Assembly (NCBI GenBank): GCA_013205085.1 | Contig: JABMLH010000001.1 | Coordinates: 620,001 to 684,000 of the forward strand | DNA: 64,000 nucleotides | Direction: 5' to 3' | From: Microbacteriaceae bacterium VKM Ac-2854 | GTDB lineage: Bacteria; Actinomycetota; Actinomycetes; Actinomycetales; Microbacteriaceae | Notes under the pieces: generated by a model | The model's input: only the letters and a program-made list of their open reading frames with translations | What the model was told of the DNA's origin: nothing | Database searches by the model: none | Program-made: the position numbers and the translations under genes | In this document: piece after piece, positions 8,798 to 17,252 of the stretch | How positions within the stretch are numbered: position 1 is the stretch's first letter | Layout of the letters: each line of letters begins with the position of its first letter

Positions 8798-9795
8798 GCG
8801 CCGTCACCCGCGCCACCGTCACCCGCCGCACCGTGCTTGCCGGCGCGGGAACCGCCTCCCTCGCCGCGCTGCTCGCCGCCTGTTCCGGCGCCTCCGAAGG
8901 CAGCGCCTCCGGTGCGTTCCGGATCATCGACGACCTCGGCAACGAGATCGTGCTCGATGCCGTGCCCAAGCGCATCGTGGTCTCGCAGTGGCTGCTGCCC
9001 GCGTTCTGGGAGGCGGGGATCGAGCCGGTCGGGGTCCTCACCTTCATGCCGTGGGATGAGATCAGCGCCTACGCGGAGGCGGGCATCGACTCCTCGAAGG
9101 TCACCGTGCTCAGCGAGAGCTACGGCGAGGTCAACCTGGAGGCGCTGGTCGACCTCGATCCCGAGCTGATCATCTGCGATTCCTATGCGGGCGCCGAATC
9201 GCTCTGGGGCTTCGCGGACGCGGACATGCAGGCCAAGGCTGCCGCCGTCGCGCCGATCTTCGCCGTCTCTGCGGAGACCGAGGCCGTCGAGGGCATCGAG
9301 CGCCGGATCGAGATCGCGAAGGCGCTCGGCTCGGATGCGGCCGGTACGGCCGAAACGAAGGCCGCCTTCGAGGCGGCCTTGACGAAGGTCGACGCGGTCG
9401 CCGCCGAGAAGAGCGGGCTCACCGTCGCCGTGGTCGGGCCGTCCACCGACGGCCTCTGGGTCGCGCCGGTCGCCGACTACGCCGACCTTCTCCTGTTGCA
9501 GCAGCACGGCATCACCTTCTTCGACGCGCCGGAGGCCGAGCTGGACACGCTCAGCTGGGAGTTGGCGACCGAGGTCACCGCCGACGTGCTGCTGATCGAC
9601 GACCGCACCACGGCCGAGGAGCTCGCGACGCTCGCCCAGAACCCGACCTGGAACCGCGTCCCCGCCGTCGCCGCGGGCCAGGCCTACGCCACCTGGCGCT
9701 TCGCCCTGCCCTACAGCTACGGCGCGCTCGCGGGCTCGTACGAACAACTGCTGCCGAGCCTCGAAGGGGCGAACAAGCTGGAGGTCGCCGCGTGA
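8794..9795 (+). CDS. Siderophore-binding lipoprotein of an ABC importer (second copy)
   Basis: Second binding lipoprotein, 333 residues. The signal peptide has a twin-arginine-like start (TRRTVLAGAGTASLAALLAA) and lipobox LLAAC, so Tat export is possible. The mature part begins with the FecB-like segment FRIIDDLGNEIVLDAVPKRI and continues IVVSQWLLPAFWEAGIEPVG. It is only distantly like the preceding lipoprotein, so the two may bind different siderophores or different iron loads. Coupled to both neighbours by four-base overlaps (ATGA before, GTGA after). Confidence 0.87.
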   Translation: MSAVTRATVTRRTVLAGAGTASLAALLAACSGASEGSASGAFRIIDDLGNEIVLDAVPKRIVVSQWLLPAFWEAGIEPVGVLTFMPWDEISAYAEAGIDSSKVTVLSESYGEVNLEALVDLDPELIICDSYAGAESLWGFADADMQAKAAAVAPIFAVSAETEAVEGIERRIEIAKALGSDAAGTAETKAAFEAALTKVDAVAAEKSGLTVAVVGPSTDGLWVAPVADYADLLLLQQHGITFFDAPEAELDTLSWELATEVTADVLLIDDRTTAEELATLAQNPTWNRVPAVAAGQAYATWRFALPYSYGALAGSYEQLLPSLEGANKLEVAA

Positions 9796-10682
9796 AGACC
9801 GTCGAGAACAAGATCTTCCGCTGCATCGTGACCGACGTCGAGCGGCTGACGCCCGGGATGATGCGGGTCACCTTCGGCGGTGAGGGTCTGGCCGAGTTCG
9901 AATCGACCGGAGTCGGCGACGAGTACGTGCGCGTGTTCTTCCCGAAAGAGGGCGAGACCGAGCCGGTGATGCCGTTCGCTTCCGGCCGGTACTGGGACTA
10001 CCCCGAGGGCGTCGAGGCCGGGCCGATGCGCGTCTACACCGTGCGGGGTCTGGGCTCGCGGCCGGGCGAGCTGGTGCTGGACTTCGTGGTGCACGAGGGT
10101 GGAGTCGCGGCCGCCTGGGCCCTGCGCGCGCGGGTGGGCGACGTCGTCGCGGTGAATTCGCCGACCGGGCTCTACGAGGCGCCGGACGGAGTGGAGTGGC
10201 AGCTGCTGCTCGCCGACGCGACCGGCCTGCCCGCCGCAGCGCGACTGCTGGAGCAGGCGCCGGAGGGCGTGCGTACCCGGGCGATCCTGGAGGTCGCCGG
10301 ACCCGAGGATCACCAGGTGATCGAGACCACCGCGGACGTCGACCTGGTCTGGGTGCACGGCGGCAACGGCCACGCGCCGAGCCGTCTCGACGAGTTGCTG
10401 CGCTCGATGGACCTGCCCTCGGGTGTCGGCTACATCTGGATCGCCGGTGAGGCCAAGACGCTGCGCGCGGTGCGCAAATACCTGCGCCACGAGCTGAAGC
10501 TGCCGGCCGACTCCTACAAGATCATGGGCTATTGGACCGACAACGCCGAGGAGTACCGGGAGAAGTACGCGAACCTCGACGAGGAGTTCAAGGCGTGGCT
10601 CGAGACGGTCTGGGATGAGGACCGTGATGAAGAGGACATCCAGGACGACGTGATCGCCGCCCTGGAGGCTCGTGGGCTGTGA
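9792..10682 (+). CDS. Siderophore-interacting protein, FAD-dependent ferric-chelate reductase
   Basis: Cytoplasmic flavoprotein of 296 residues that releases iron by reducing the imported ferric siderophore (SIP/ViuB family). The N-terminal FAD-binding barrel has RVTFGGEGLAEF, then RYWDYPEGVEAGPMRVYTVR with the R-x-Y-[TS] flavin motif. The C-terminal SIP domain has LVWVHGGNGHAPSRLDELLR and YIWIAGEAKTLRAVRKYLRH. The end, YKIMGYWTDNAEEYREKY, is followed by an acidic tail. Starts with GTG 9792 overlapping the preceding stop by four bases. Confident for family; NADPH versus ferredoxin as electron donor is not decided by sequence. Confidence 0.93.
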   Translation: MKTVENKIFRCIVTDVERLTPGMMRVTFGGEGLAEFESTGVGDEYVRVFFPKEGETEPVMPFASGRYWDYPEGVEAGPMRVYTVRGLGSRPGELVLDFVVHEGGVAAAWALRARVGDVVAVNSPTGLYEAPDGVEWQLLLADATGLPAAARLLEQAPEGVRTRAILEVAGPEDHQVIETTADVDLVWVHGGNGHAPSRLDELLRSMDLPSGVGYIWIAGEAKTLRAVRKYLRHELKLPADSYKIMGYWTDNAEEYREKYANLDEEFKAWLETVWDEDRDEEDIQDDVIAALEARGL

Positions 10683-10801
10683 GCCTCGGATTCCGTGGAC
10701 AGGCCGGGCCCGCGCCGACACGCGTGGGCTCGGTCTTCAGCGGTGTCGTCGCTGATCAGGGTGCTGAGGAACCCTGGGAGGCGGCACCGGGTAGGAGCGG
10801 G

Positions 10802-11806
10802 ATGGCCGGCAAGAACGGCGCGCGTTTCGTATGGCTCCTGGTCTGGATCGGCGTGCTGGCGCTCGCCGTCGCCGCCAGCCTCGCGCTCGGCTCGAAGCCG
10901 CTGCCGCTCGACCTGGTCTGGCGCGCGCTGACCGCGTACGACGGCTCCAACGACGCCGCCATCGTGCTCGAACTCCGAGTGCCGCGCACGATCTCGGGCC
11001 TGCTGGTCGGCGCCGCCCTCGGTCTCGCGGGCGCGCTGATCCAGGCGCTGACGCGCAACCCGCTGGCCGACCCCGGCATCCTCGGTGTCAACGCCGGCGC
11101 CTCCTTCGCGGTGACCATCGGAGTCGCGCTGTTCGGCGGGCTGACGATCGACGGCATGCTCTGGTGGGCCTTCGCCGGCGCGATCGCGGCGACGGTCACC
11201 GTCTACGCGATCGGCTCGCTCGGGCGCGGCGGCGGCACGCCCATCCGGCTGACACTCGCGGGCGTCGCGTTCGGCGCGGTGCTCGGCGGCGTCGCCTCCG
11301 GCATCACCTTGTTGCGTCCCGAGGTGTTCGACGCCATGCGGCACTGGGGCGCCGGCAGCCTGTCCGGCCAGACCATGGGCGTCGTTGCGGCCGTGGCCCC
11401 GTTCATCCTCGTCGGCGTCGTGATCGGCATCGCCTGCACGCGGCCGCTGAACGCGATCGCATTGGGCGACGACCTCGCCCGCTCGGTCGGTGCGCGCATC
11501 GTGCCCACCCGGATCGCGGTGGTGATCGCAGTCACGCTGCTCTGCGGCGCCGCGACGGCGGCGGTCGGCCCGGTCGGCTTCGTCGGACTGATGGTGCCGC
11601 ACATCGCGCGCTGGTTCGTGGGCCCTGATCAGCGCTGGATCGTGCCGTTCACCCTGATCGGCGCGCCCGTGCTGCTGCTGGTGTCGGATGTGGTCGGCCG
11701 GCTGGTGCTGCGCCCCGGCGAGCTGCAGGTCGGCATCGTCACCGCGTTCATCGGCGCGCCGGTGCTGATCTGGCTGGTTCGGCGCTCGAAGGCGAGCGGG
11801 CTGTGA
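10802..11806 (+). CDS. FecCD-family siderophore permease 1
   Basis: Integral membrane permease of 334 residues. Family signatures visible: LRVPRTISGLLVGAALGLAG, ALIQALTRNPLADPGILGVN, and the ATPase coupling segment with GPVGFVGLMVPHIARWFVGP. I choose ATG 10802, which is preceded by AGGAG at six to eight bases and gives the usual family length; a GTG at 10679 overlapping the previous stop would add 41 poorly conserved residues. It pairs with the second permease, whose start overlaps its stop (GTGA). Confidence 0.9.
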   Translation: MAGKNGARFVWLLVWIGVLALAVAASLALGSKPLPLDLVWRALTAYDGSNDAAIVLELRVPRTISGLLVGAALGLAGALIQALTRNPLADPGILGVNAGASFAVTIGVALFGGLTIDGMLWWAFAGAIAATVTVYAIGSLGRGGGTPIRLTLAGVAFGAVLGGVASGITLLRPEVFDAMRHWGAGSLSGQTMGVVAAVAPFILVGVVIGIACTRPLNAIALGDDLARSVGARIVPTRIAVVIAVTLLCGAATAAVGPVGFVGLMVPHIARWFVGPDQRWIVPFTLIGAPVLLLVSDVVGRLVLRPGELQVGIVTAFIGAPVLIWLVRRSKASGL

Positions 11807-12828
11807 CGCTGGTGCTGCGGGTCGGCGCCCGCTACTCCGCGCGGGTGTCCCGACGGACGCTGGTGATCGGCGGTGTGCTGCTGGCCGCCTCCGTGGCCCT
11901 CGCCGTCTGGTCGATGACGATGGGCGACTTCGAGCTCGGCATCGACGAAGTGGTCGGAGCTCTGCTCGGCACGGGCAGCGCGAAGGCGCACCTCGTCGTG
12001 GTCGAATGGCGGCTACCCCGGGTGCTGCTGGCGCTCGCCGTGGGCGCGGCGCTCGGACTCTCGGGCGCGATCTTCCAGTCGCTGACCCGCAATCCGCTCG
12101 GCTCGCCCGACATCATCGGCTTCAACACCGGCGCCTACACGGGGGCGATCCTGGTGCTGGTGCTCATCCCGCACAACGGCTGGATGGTGGCGGGTGGCGC
12201 GATGATCGGCGGCATCCTGACCGCTGCGCTGGTCTACGCGCTGGCGTGGCGGCGCGGGGTGCACGGCTTCCGGCTGATCATCGTGGGCATCGCGGTCAGC
12301 GCCGTGCTGGCCTCGCTGAACACCTGGCTCCTGCTCGTCGTGGACCTGCAGCAGGCGATGGGCGCCGCGATCTGGGGCGCCGGCACGCTGAACGGGGTCG
12401 GCTGGGACCAGTTCTTCACGGTGCTGCTGGTCGCCGCGGTGCTGCTGCCCGCCATGATCGCGCTCGCCCCGCGGATGCGGCTGCTGGAGATGGGCGACGA
12501 CGCGGCGTCCTCCCTCGGGGTCGATGCGGAGAAATCCCGACTGCAGTTGGTGCTGGTCGGTGTCGCGCTGACGGCCGTGTGCACCGCGGTGGCCGGGCCG
12601 ATCTCCTTCGTGGCGCTCGCCGCGCCGCAGCTCGCGCGCCGACTGACTCGCAGCCCGGGCATCGCCCTCGTGCCCTCGGCGATGCTCGGTGCGCTGCTGC
12701 TGCTGGCCAGCGACGTGATCGCCCAGCGCGCCTTCGCGCCGACGCAGCTGCCCGTGGGCATCATCACCGTCGCGCTCGGCGGCGGCTACCTGATCTGGCT
12801 GCTGATCCGCGAGGCGCGGCGCAATTGA
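11803..12828 (+). CDS. FecCD-family siderophore permease 2
   Basis: Second permease of the importer, 341 residues, about nine to ten membrane helices. Signatures: EWRLPRVLLALAVGAALGLS, SLTRNPLGSPDIIGFNTGAY, and GPISFVALAAPQLARRLTRS where the ATPase docks. Starts with GTG 11803, overlapping the previous stop by four bases. It is the last gene of the operon: a strong hairpin follows seven bases after the stop. A FecE/FepC-type ATPase normally follows these permeases but is absent here, so it must be supplied from elsewhere. Confidence 0.92.
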   Translation: MTLVLRVGARYSARVSRRTLVIGGVLLAASVALAVWSMTMGDFELGIDEVVGALLGTGSAKAHLVVVEWRLPRVLLALAVGAALGLSGAIFQSLTRNPLGSPDIIGFNTGAYTGAILVLVLIPHNGWMVAGGAMIGGILTAALVYALAWRRGVHGFRLIIVGIAVSAVLASLNTWLLLVVDLQQAMGAAIWGAGTLNGVGWDQFFTVLLVAAVLLPAMIALAPRMRLLEMGDDAASSLGVDAEKSRLQLVLVGVALTAVCTAVAGPISFVALAAPQLARRLTRSPGIALVPSAMLGALLLLASDVIAQRAFAPTQLPVGIITVALGGGYLIWLLIREARRN

Positions 12829-12834
12829 GGCGGC

Positions 12835-12889
12835 GGGACGGGGTGACGACCCCCTGAGGAGCGCAAGGAGGGGGTTGTCACTCCGTCCC
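12835..12889. terminator. Long hairpin ending the siderophore operon
   Basis: 21-base arms 12835-12855 and 12869-12889, fully paired if two G-U pairs are allowed; core GTGACGACCCCCT against AGGGGGTTGTCAC. Loop of 13 bases, no T run. Its core resembles that of the hairpin at 55054. Confidence 0.75.
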
Positions 12890-12969
12890 GCGATTCAGCG
12901 GCGGAGCCATCCGACGTTATGACCGCGGCGTCGGCCGCACCGATCCGTGCAGCCGCGCGACCCCGGCAC

Positions 12970-12975
12970 TACGCT
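12970..12975 (+). promoter_or_regulatory. -10 box before the membrane gene at 12982
   Basis: TACGCT, six bases before GTG 12982; leaderless pattern that decides the start chosen for that gene. Confidence 0.5.
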
Positions 12976-12981
12976 CGACTC

Positions 12982-13515
12982 GTGGCCTCCGACCCGAGCA
13001 TCCGCCGCCGCCTGGCGGCCGCCGGCAGCGCGCCCGTCGGGGTCGTCCTCGACGGCTACCGCACCGAGCAGGCGATCTACGGCACCGTGCTCGTCAGCGC
13101 CCTGATCGCGGTCGGCTGGAACGACGAGACCGACTTCGATGTGCTGGTCTTCATGTGGGGCACCGTGGGGGTGTTCTGGTTGGCGCACATCTACGCCGGC
13201 GCCGTCTCGCGGATGCACGGCGACGACCCGCCGGACGGCATCCTGCGCGCCTCCCTCGGCGCCGCGCGGCACTCCTCCGGCATGGTGCTCTCGATGGTGC
13301 TGCCCTCCGTGCTGCTGCTGATGGCGACCGTCGGCTGGCTGGATGAGTACGTCGCGTACTACCTCGCGCTGTGGTCCGGCGTGGTCATCCTGGGCGTGCT
13401 GGGATACCACGGCGCCTCGCGGCGGGAGCGGCCCCTGGGTCTGCGTCTGATCGGCGCGATCGTTACCGCGACCCTGGGCCTGGTCATCATCTGGCTCAGC
13501 GCGTTGGTGCACTGA
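12982..13515 (+). CDS. Membrane protein of unknown function
   Basis: I do not recognise the family. From GTG 12982 it has 177 residues with four to five hydrophobic segments: IYGTVLVSALIAVG, LVFMWGTVGVFWLAHIYAG, MVLSMVLPSVLLLMATVG, YYLALWSGVVILGVLG and LIGAIVTATLGLVIIWLSAL. The loop RMHGDDPPDGILRASLGAAR is hydrophilic. An upstream ATG at 12919 would add 21 residues, but the TACGCT box six bases before 12982 favours the shorter form. Two bases after its stop lies a 37-residue membrane peptide gene, so the two are probably one transcript. Confidence 0.75.
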   Translation: MASDPSIRRRLAAAGSAPVGVVLDGYRTEQAIYGTVLVSALIAVGWNDETDFDVLVFMWGTVGVFWLAHIYAGAVSRMHGDDPPDGILRASLGAARHSSGMVLSMVLPSVLLLMATVGWLDEYVAYYLALWSGVVILGVLGYHGASRRERPLGLRLIGAIVTATLGLVIIWLSALVH

Positions 13516-13517
13516 GG

Positions 13518-13631
13518 ATGGATCCGCGCCGCCGCAAACTGCTCTGGGCGATCCCGCTGCTGGTGCTCATCGTCGGCGCGATGCTCGGCGTCACCGTGCT
13601 GCTGGCGAGCCTCGCCGCACGTCAGCTCTGA
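13518..13631 (+). CDS. Small single-helix membrane peptide
   Basis: 37 residues: MDPRRRKLLWAIPLLVLIVG and on to SLAARQL. It has a positive start and one membrane helix. ATG 13518 lies two bases after the stop of the membrane gene, with GAGG touching the start. Codon use matches the neighbours, and the plan (short, Arg-rich N terminus, one helix) is that of real small membrane proteins. No function can be assigned. Confidence 0.6.
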   Translation: MDPRRRKLLWAIPLLVLIVGAMLGVTVLLASLAARQL

Positions 13632-13645
13632 GCCGTTCGCTCGCT

Positions 13646-13800
13646 GGTCGCGTCGCCCCTCCGCTGGCCGCGTCGCCTCTCCGCTGGTTGAGTCGTTCTT
13701 CGCTGGTTGAGCCGTTCTTCGCTGGTTGAGCCGTTCTTCGCTGGTCGAGCCGTTCTTCGCTGGTCGCGCCGTTCTTCGCTGGTTGAGCTTGCCGAAACCA
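13646..13800. repeat. Tandem array of 19-20 bp units
   Basis: Eight degenerate units spaced 20, 20, then 19 bases (GG of each unit at 13646, 13666, 13686, 13705, 13724, 13743, 13762, 13781). Typical unit: GGTTGAGCCGTTCTTCGCT. The block occupies the gap between the small peptide gene and the end of the Mrp operon, which has no gene in 13632-13942. Confidence 0.85.
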
Positions 13801-13839
13801 CTCCTGCTTCGCATATGGTTTCGGCAGGCTCAACCAGCG
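13777..13839. repeat. Inverted pair of the TTTCGGCAGGCTCAACCAG repeat
   Basis: Arms 13777-13799 and 13817-13839 are complementary over 23 bases with one mismatch, separated by 17 bases. This is the same repeat as in the 68-bp units at 7503 and it can form a strong hairpin where the convergent transcripts meet. Further half copies (GGCTCAACCAG) follow to about 13915. Confidence 0.8.
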
Positions 13840-13942
13840 GGTGGCGGGCTCGTCGGGCTCGGGCGGCGGGTGGCAGGCTCAACCAGCGGGTGGCGGGCTC
13901 GTCGGGCTCAACCAGTGGGTGGCACGCGGGACGGGCGCGGCG

Positions 13943-14302
13943 TCAGTCGCGGGGCTGCTCGTCCGCCTGCGTGATCACGTCGGCGAGGTCGTCCACCGCG
14001 AGGTCGCCCGGCGAGACGTTCGCGGCGCGGTAGCCCGCCCGGCCGACCATGTGCGCGGAGACCGGCACGGTGAGCAGCTGGAAGCCGACGACGAGCACGA
14101 TCGTCGCCGCGGCCGCGAAGCCGGGATTGCGGATGCCGACGGCGAGCATGATGCAGACCAGGCCGAACACCTGTGGCTTCGTGCCGGCGTGCATTCGGGA
14201 GAGCAGATCGGAGAAGCGCAGCAGGCCGATGCCCGCCACCAGGCAGAGCAGCGCGCCGACGACCAGCAGCACGGAGGTGAGCACATCCAGGAACAGGTCC
14301 AC
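13943..14302 (-). CDS. mnhG: Mrp antiporter subunit G
   Basis: Subunit G of the multi-subunit Na+/H+ antiporter, 119 residues. Three membrane helices: VLTSVLLVVGALLCLVAGIG, VFGLVCIMLAVGIR and TIVLVVGFQLLTVPVSAH, with the family segment LLRFSDLLSRMHAGTKPQVF. Starts with GTG 14302, one base after the stop of subunit F, and is the last gene of the operon. Confidence 0.93.
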   Translation of the reverse strand: MDLFLDVLTSVLLVVGALLCLVAGIGLLRFSDLLSRMHAGTKPQVFGLVCIMLAVGIRNPGFAAAATIVLVVGFQLLTVPVSAHMVGRAGYRAANVSPGDLAVDDLADVITQADEQPRD

Positions 14303-14303
14303 G

Positions 14304-14570
14304 TCAGTCCTCCTCCCGGTTGGCCATGAACTTCGCCACGCTGATCGAACCGAACACGGCGAACAGCGCCAGCACCAGGGCCACCGGCAGCGAGGCGGTG
14401 TGCCGGTTGACGGCCATCTCGGCGCCCATCCCGCAGATGATCGTGGCGACCAGCACATCGGCCGCGACGATGCGGTCGAGCACGGAGGGCCCGCGGATCA
14501 CCCGGATCACCGCGAACAGGGCGGCGAGGCCGAAGACGGGCACGAGCACCCAGCTGAGGTAGTCGATCAT
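14304..14570 (-). CDS. mnhF: Mrp antiporter subunit F
   Basis: Subunit F, 88 residues, three helices. Begins MIDYLSWVLVPVFGLAALFA and carries the conserved RGPSVLDRIVAADVL segment. ATG 14570 overlaps the stop of subunit E by four bases. Part of the membrane antiporter that exports Na+ (or K+/Ca2+ in some systems) in exchange for protons. Confidence 0.93.
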   Translation of the reverse strand: MIDYLSWVLVPVFGLAALFAVIRVIRGPSVLDRIVAADVLVATIICGMGAEMAVNRHTASLPVALVLALFAVFGSISVAKFMANREED

Positions 14571-15109
14571 GCGGCGCTCCTCACCCGGGCGACGTCGTCC
14601 TTGGAGCCGATCGCACGCACGATCCGCGCCTCCGTGGCCAGCACCGTGGCCCGGGCGTACTCGAGCTGTTCGGGGGAGACCGAGCCGAGCACGTGCAGGT
14701 ACAGGATGTTCTGGGCCGGATCGACTTCGATCACCAGCGAGCCGGGCACGAGCGAGACCGCCTCCGTGGTCCAGACGAGCATTCCCTCCGAGCGGCTGCG
14801 CAGCTGCACCGCGATGATCGCGTTCTGCACCGGAACCGGCAGGGTGAGCACCTGCCAAGAGACGCGGAGCGAGGCGACCACGATGTCCCAGAGCAGCCGC
14901 AGCACAAAGAGCACCAGGAACCAGAGGTTGATCCGGTTCGAGAACTCGACCGGCGGCAGGTAGAACACCCGCGTCACGATCACCGCGACGATGAAGCCGG
15001 AGACGATCGAGAGCACCGAGACGTCGTCCCAGAGCAGCACCCAGATGCCGACCAGGGTGACGAACATGGCGAACTGGTTCCAGAAGTCCACGCGCTTGCG
15101 CCGGCTCAT
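14567..15109 (-). CDS. mnhE: Mrp antiporter subunit E
   Basis: Subunit E, 180 residues. Two N-terminal helices (FVTLVGIWVLLWDDVSVLSI, LWFLVLFVLRLLWDIVVASL), then a cytoplasmic domain with NAIIAVQLRSRSEGMLVWTT and SLVPGSLVIEVDPAQNILYL, both typical of the family. Start and stop each overlap the neighbours by four bases, so the whole operon is translationally coupled. Confidence 0.94.
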   Translation of the reverse strand: MSRRKRVDFWNQFAMFVTLVGIWVLLWDDVSVLSIVSGFIVAVIVTRVFYLPPVEFSNRINLWFLVLFVLRLLWDIVVASLRVSWQVLTLPVPVQNAIIAVQLRSRSEGMLVWTTEAVSLVPGSLVIEVDPAQNILYLHVLGSVSPEQLEYARATVLATEARIVRAIGSKDDVARVRSAA

Positions 15110-16710
15110 CGCGGACCCTCCTCGCCGAAGGAGGAGTCGCGGTACACCGTGGCGATGTAGGTCGCGGGGTCCGAGATCTCGCTCGCCGCCTCCTGGCTCG
15201 CGCCGTAGAGCGGCCCGGCGCCGAGGGTGAGCAGGATGCTCACGCCGACCATACCCGCCGTCGCCGCGATCATGAGCGCGGGCGTGTGCTGCGTCTTCAC
15301 GGAGCCGGTGTCGTGCGGCGCCTCCTGCAGCTGCTCGATCAGGGGCGATTCGTAGCCCTTGATCTCCTCACGCCGGCGCCAGAAGGCCATGTTCCAGACG
15401 CGGGCGACGGCGTAGAGCGTAAGCAGCGAGGTGATCGCGCCCGCGGCGATCACGGCCCAGACCAGCCACGACGGATGGGCGTCGTTCGCCGCGTCCTGAG
15501 AATACTGCGCGCCGGCCACGAACAGCCCGACCTTGCCGAGGAAGCCCGTGAACGGCGGGATGCCGCCGAGGTTCATCGCCGGGATGAAGTAGAGGATGCC
15601 CAGCAGCGGCGAGGCCTTCAGCAGCCCGCCGAGCCGGATGATCGAGGTGGTGCCGCCGATCCGCTCGATCAGGCCCGTCGCCAGGAAGAGTGTGGTCTGC
15701 ACGGTGATGTGGTGGATCACGTAGAAGATCGTCGCCGCGTAGCCCGCCGCGGTGCCCAGCGCCAGGCCGAACACCATGTAGCCGATGTGCGAGACCAGCG
15801 TGAACGAGAGCATCCGCTTGATGTCGGCTTGCGCGACCGCGCCGAGGATGCCCACGAGCATGGTCAGCAGCGCGACCCAGAGCAGCAGGTCGTTCAGAGC
15901 GCCGCCAGGGAACAGCAGCGTCTCGGTGCGGATCAGCGCGTAGACGCCGACCTTGGTCAGCAAGCCGGCGAACACCGCGGTGACCGGCGCGGGCGCGGTC
16001 GGATAGGAGTCGGGCAGCCAGAACGACAGCGGGAACACCGCGGCCTTGATGCCGAAGCCCAGCAGCAGCGCCACGTGCAGCACCAGCTGGATGTCGGCCG
16101 GCAGCTCGGCGATCCGGATCGACAGCTGCGCCATGTTCACCGTGCCGGTCGCGCCGTAGAGCAGGCCGATCGCGGTGAGGAAGAAGATGCTCGAGACCAG
16201 CGACACCACGACGTAGGTCGTGCCGGCGCGGATGCGGGGGCCGGTGCCACCCAGGGTGATCAGCACGTACGACGCCGCGAGCAGGATCTCGAATCCCACA
16301 TAGAGGTTGAACAGGTCGCCGGCGACGAAGGCGTTCAGGATGCCGGCCGAGAGGATCAGGTAGGTCGGGTGGAAGATCGTGACCGGGGTCTCGCGGTTGC
16401 CGTCGACCAGGCCCTGACCGACGGAGAAAAGCAGAACGCCCAGCAGCGTGATCGAGGTGATCACCAGCATCAGCGCGGCCAGCGGATCGACCACCAGCAC
16501 GATGCCCCACGGCGGCTCCCAGCCGCCCACGTAGACGGCCTCGCCGCCGTGGGTGTCGACGAGCACGAGCAAAATGCTGGAGATCACCAGCACCGCGCTG
16601 AGCGCGACCACGTTGACCAGGATCTGCGCGCGGCGGTGCCGGCCGAGCACCAGGGCGACGGCGGCACCGAGGAGGGGGATGGTGACGACGAGCGGGATCA
16701 GGACGTTCAT
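15106..16710 (-). CDS. mnhD: Mrp antiporter subunit D (NuoN/NuoM-like)
   Basis: 534-residue proton-translocating subunit related to NADH dehydrogenase ND2/ND4. ATG 16710 is preceded by GGAGGAG. Begins MNVLIPLVVTIPLLGAAVAL; the helix with the conserved Lys reads LGFGIKAAVFPLSFWLPDSY and the next TKVGVYALIRTETLLF. About 14 helices. The C-terminal 70 residues include a hydrophilic loop (REEIKGYESPLIEQLQEAPH) before a last helix. Overlaps subunits C and E by four bases each. Confidence 0.95.
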   Translation of the reverse strand: MNVLIPLVVTIPLLGAAVALVLGRHRRAQILVNVVALSAVLVISSILLVLVDTHGGEAVYVGGWEPPWGIVLVVDPLAALMLVITSITLLGVLLFSVGQGLVDGNRETPVTIFHPTYLILSAGILNAFVAGDLFNLYVGFEILLAASYVLITLGGTGPRIRAGTTYVVVSLVSSIFFLTAIGLLYGATGTVNMAQLSIRIAELPADIQLVLHVALLLGFGIKAAVFPLSFWLPDSYPTAPAPVTAVFAGLLTKVGVYALIRTETLLFPGGALNDLLLWVALLTMLVGILGAVAQADIKRMLSFTLVSHIGYMVFGLALGTAAGYAATIFYVIHHITVQTTLFLATGLIERIGGTTSIIRLGGLLKASPLLGILYFIPAMNLGGIPPFTGFLGKVGLFVAGAQYSQDAANDAHPSWLVWAVIAAGAITSLLTLYAVARVWNMAFWRRREEIKGYESPLIEQLQEAPHDTGSVKTQHTPALMIAATAGMVGVSILLTLGAGPLYGASQEAASEISDPATYIATVYRDSSFGEEGPR

Positions 16711-17252
16711 ATCTCCTCCTTCCTCGGGGTCTTCGCATCGTTCTCGGCAGCAGGAGTCGGGGCGGTCGCGGGGGCCTCCGGCCGGTCGTCGGTCATCGCG
16801 GACTCGCCGTGCAGGGCCGCCGTGCCCTCGTCGCTCGCCTCCAGCACCGCATCCAGCGCCAGGTCGTCCGAGCGGGTCTCTTCGGTGATGTCCGCGAGGT
16901 CCTCGCGCACCGAAACGTCCGCGTCGTCGTCCTCCACCTGGTCGGCGTTGGCCAGGCGCCACTTGCGATAGATCATCGCGAGCAGGAAGGCCGAGACGCC
17001 GAAGGTGATCACGATCGCGGTGAGGATGAGGGCCTGCGGCAGCGGATCCGCCATGTCCTCGAACTCGCGGTCGCCCGTGACGAAGGGCGCGAGGCCTGCC
17101 CGCCCGGCCATCAGCAGGATCAGCAGGTTGGTGGCGTTGCCCACCAGCAGGAAGCCGATCAGGATGCGGGTAAGGCTGCGCTCAAGAAGCTGGTAGATGC
17201 CGGCGGCGTACATGATCGCCATCACAACGACCAGGATCAGGGTGATGCTCAT
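16707..17252 (-). CDS. mnhC: Mrp antiporter subunit C with long acidic tail
   Basis: NuoK-like subunit with three helices in the first 100 residues (MSITLILVVVMAIMYAAGIY, LIGFLLVGNATNLLILLMAG, LILTAIVITFGVSAFLLAMI). Family members are usually 110-125 residues; this one is 181 because of an 80-residue hydrophilic tail rich in Asp and Glu (VEDDDADVSVREDLADITEE). The tail would face the cytoplasm and may serve protein contacts or sensing; that is inference. ATG 17252 overlaps the stop of the MrpA-B gene. Confidence 0.93.
   Translation of the reverse strand: MSITLILVVVMAIMYAAGIYQLLERSLTRILIGFLLVGNATNLLILLMAGRAGLAPFVTGDREFEDMADPLPQALILTAIVITFGVSAFLLAMIYRKWRLANADQVEDDDADVSVREDLADITEETRSDDLALDAVLEASDEGTAALHGESAMTDDRPEAPATAPTPAAENDAKTPRKEEI

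Noticed and set aside
10679-10801. Longer N terminus of FecCD permease 1 from GTG 10679
   Set aside because: The extra 41 residues are not like the family, and ATG 10802 has a good ribosome site.
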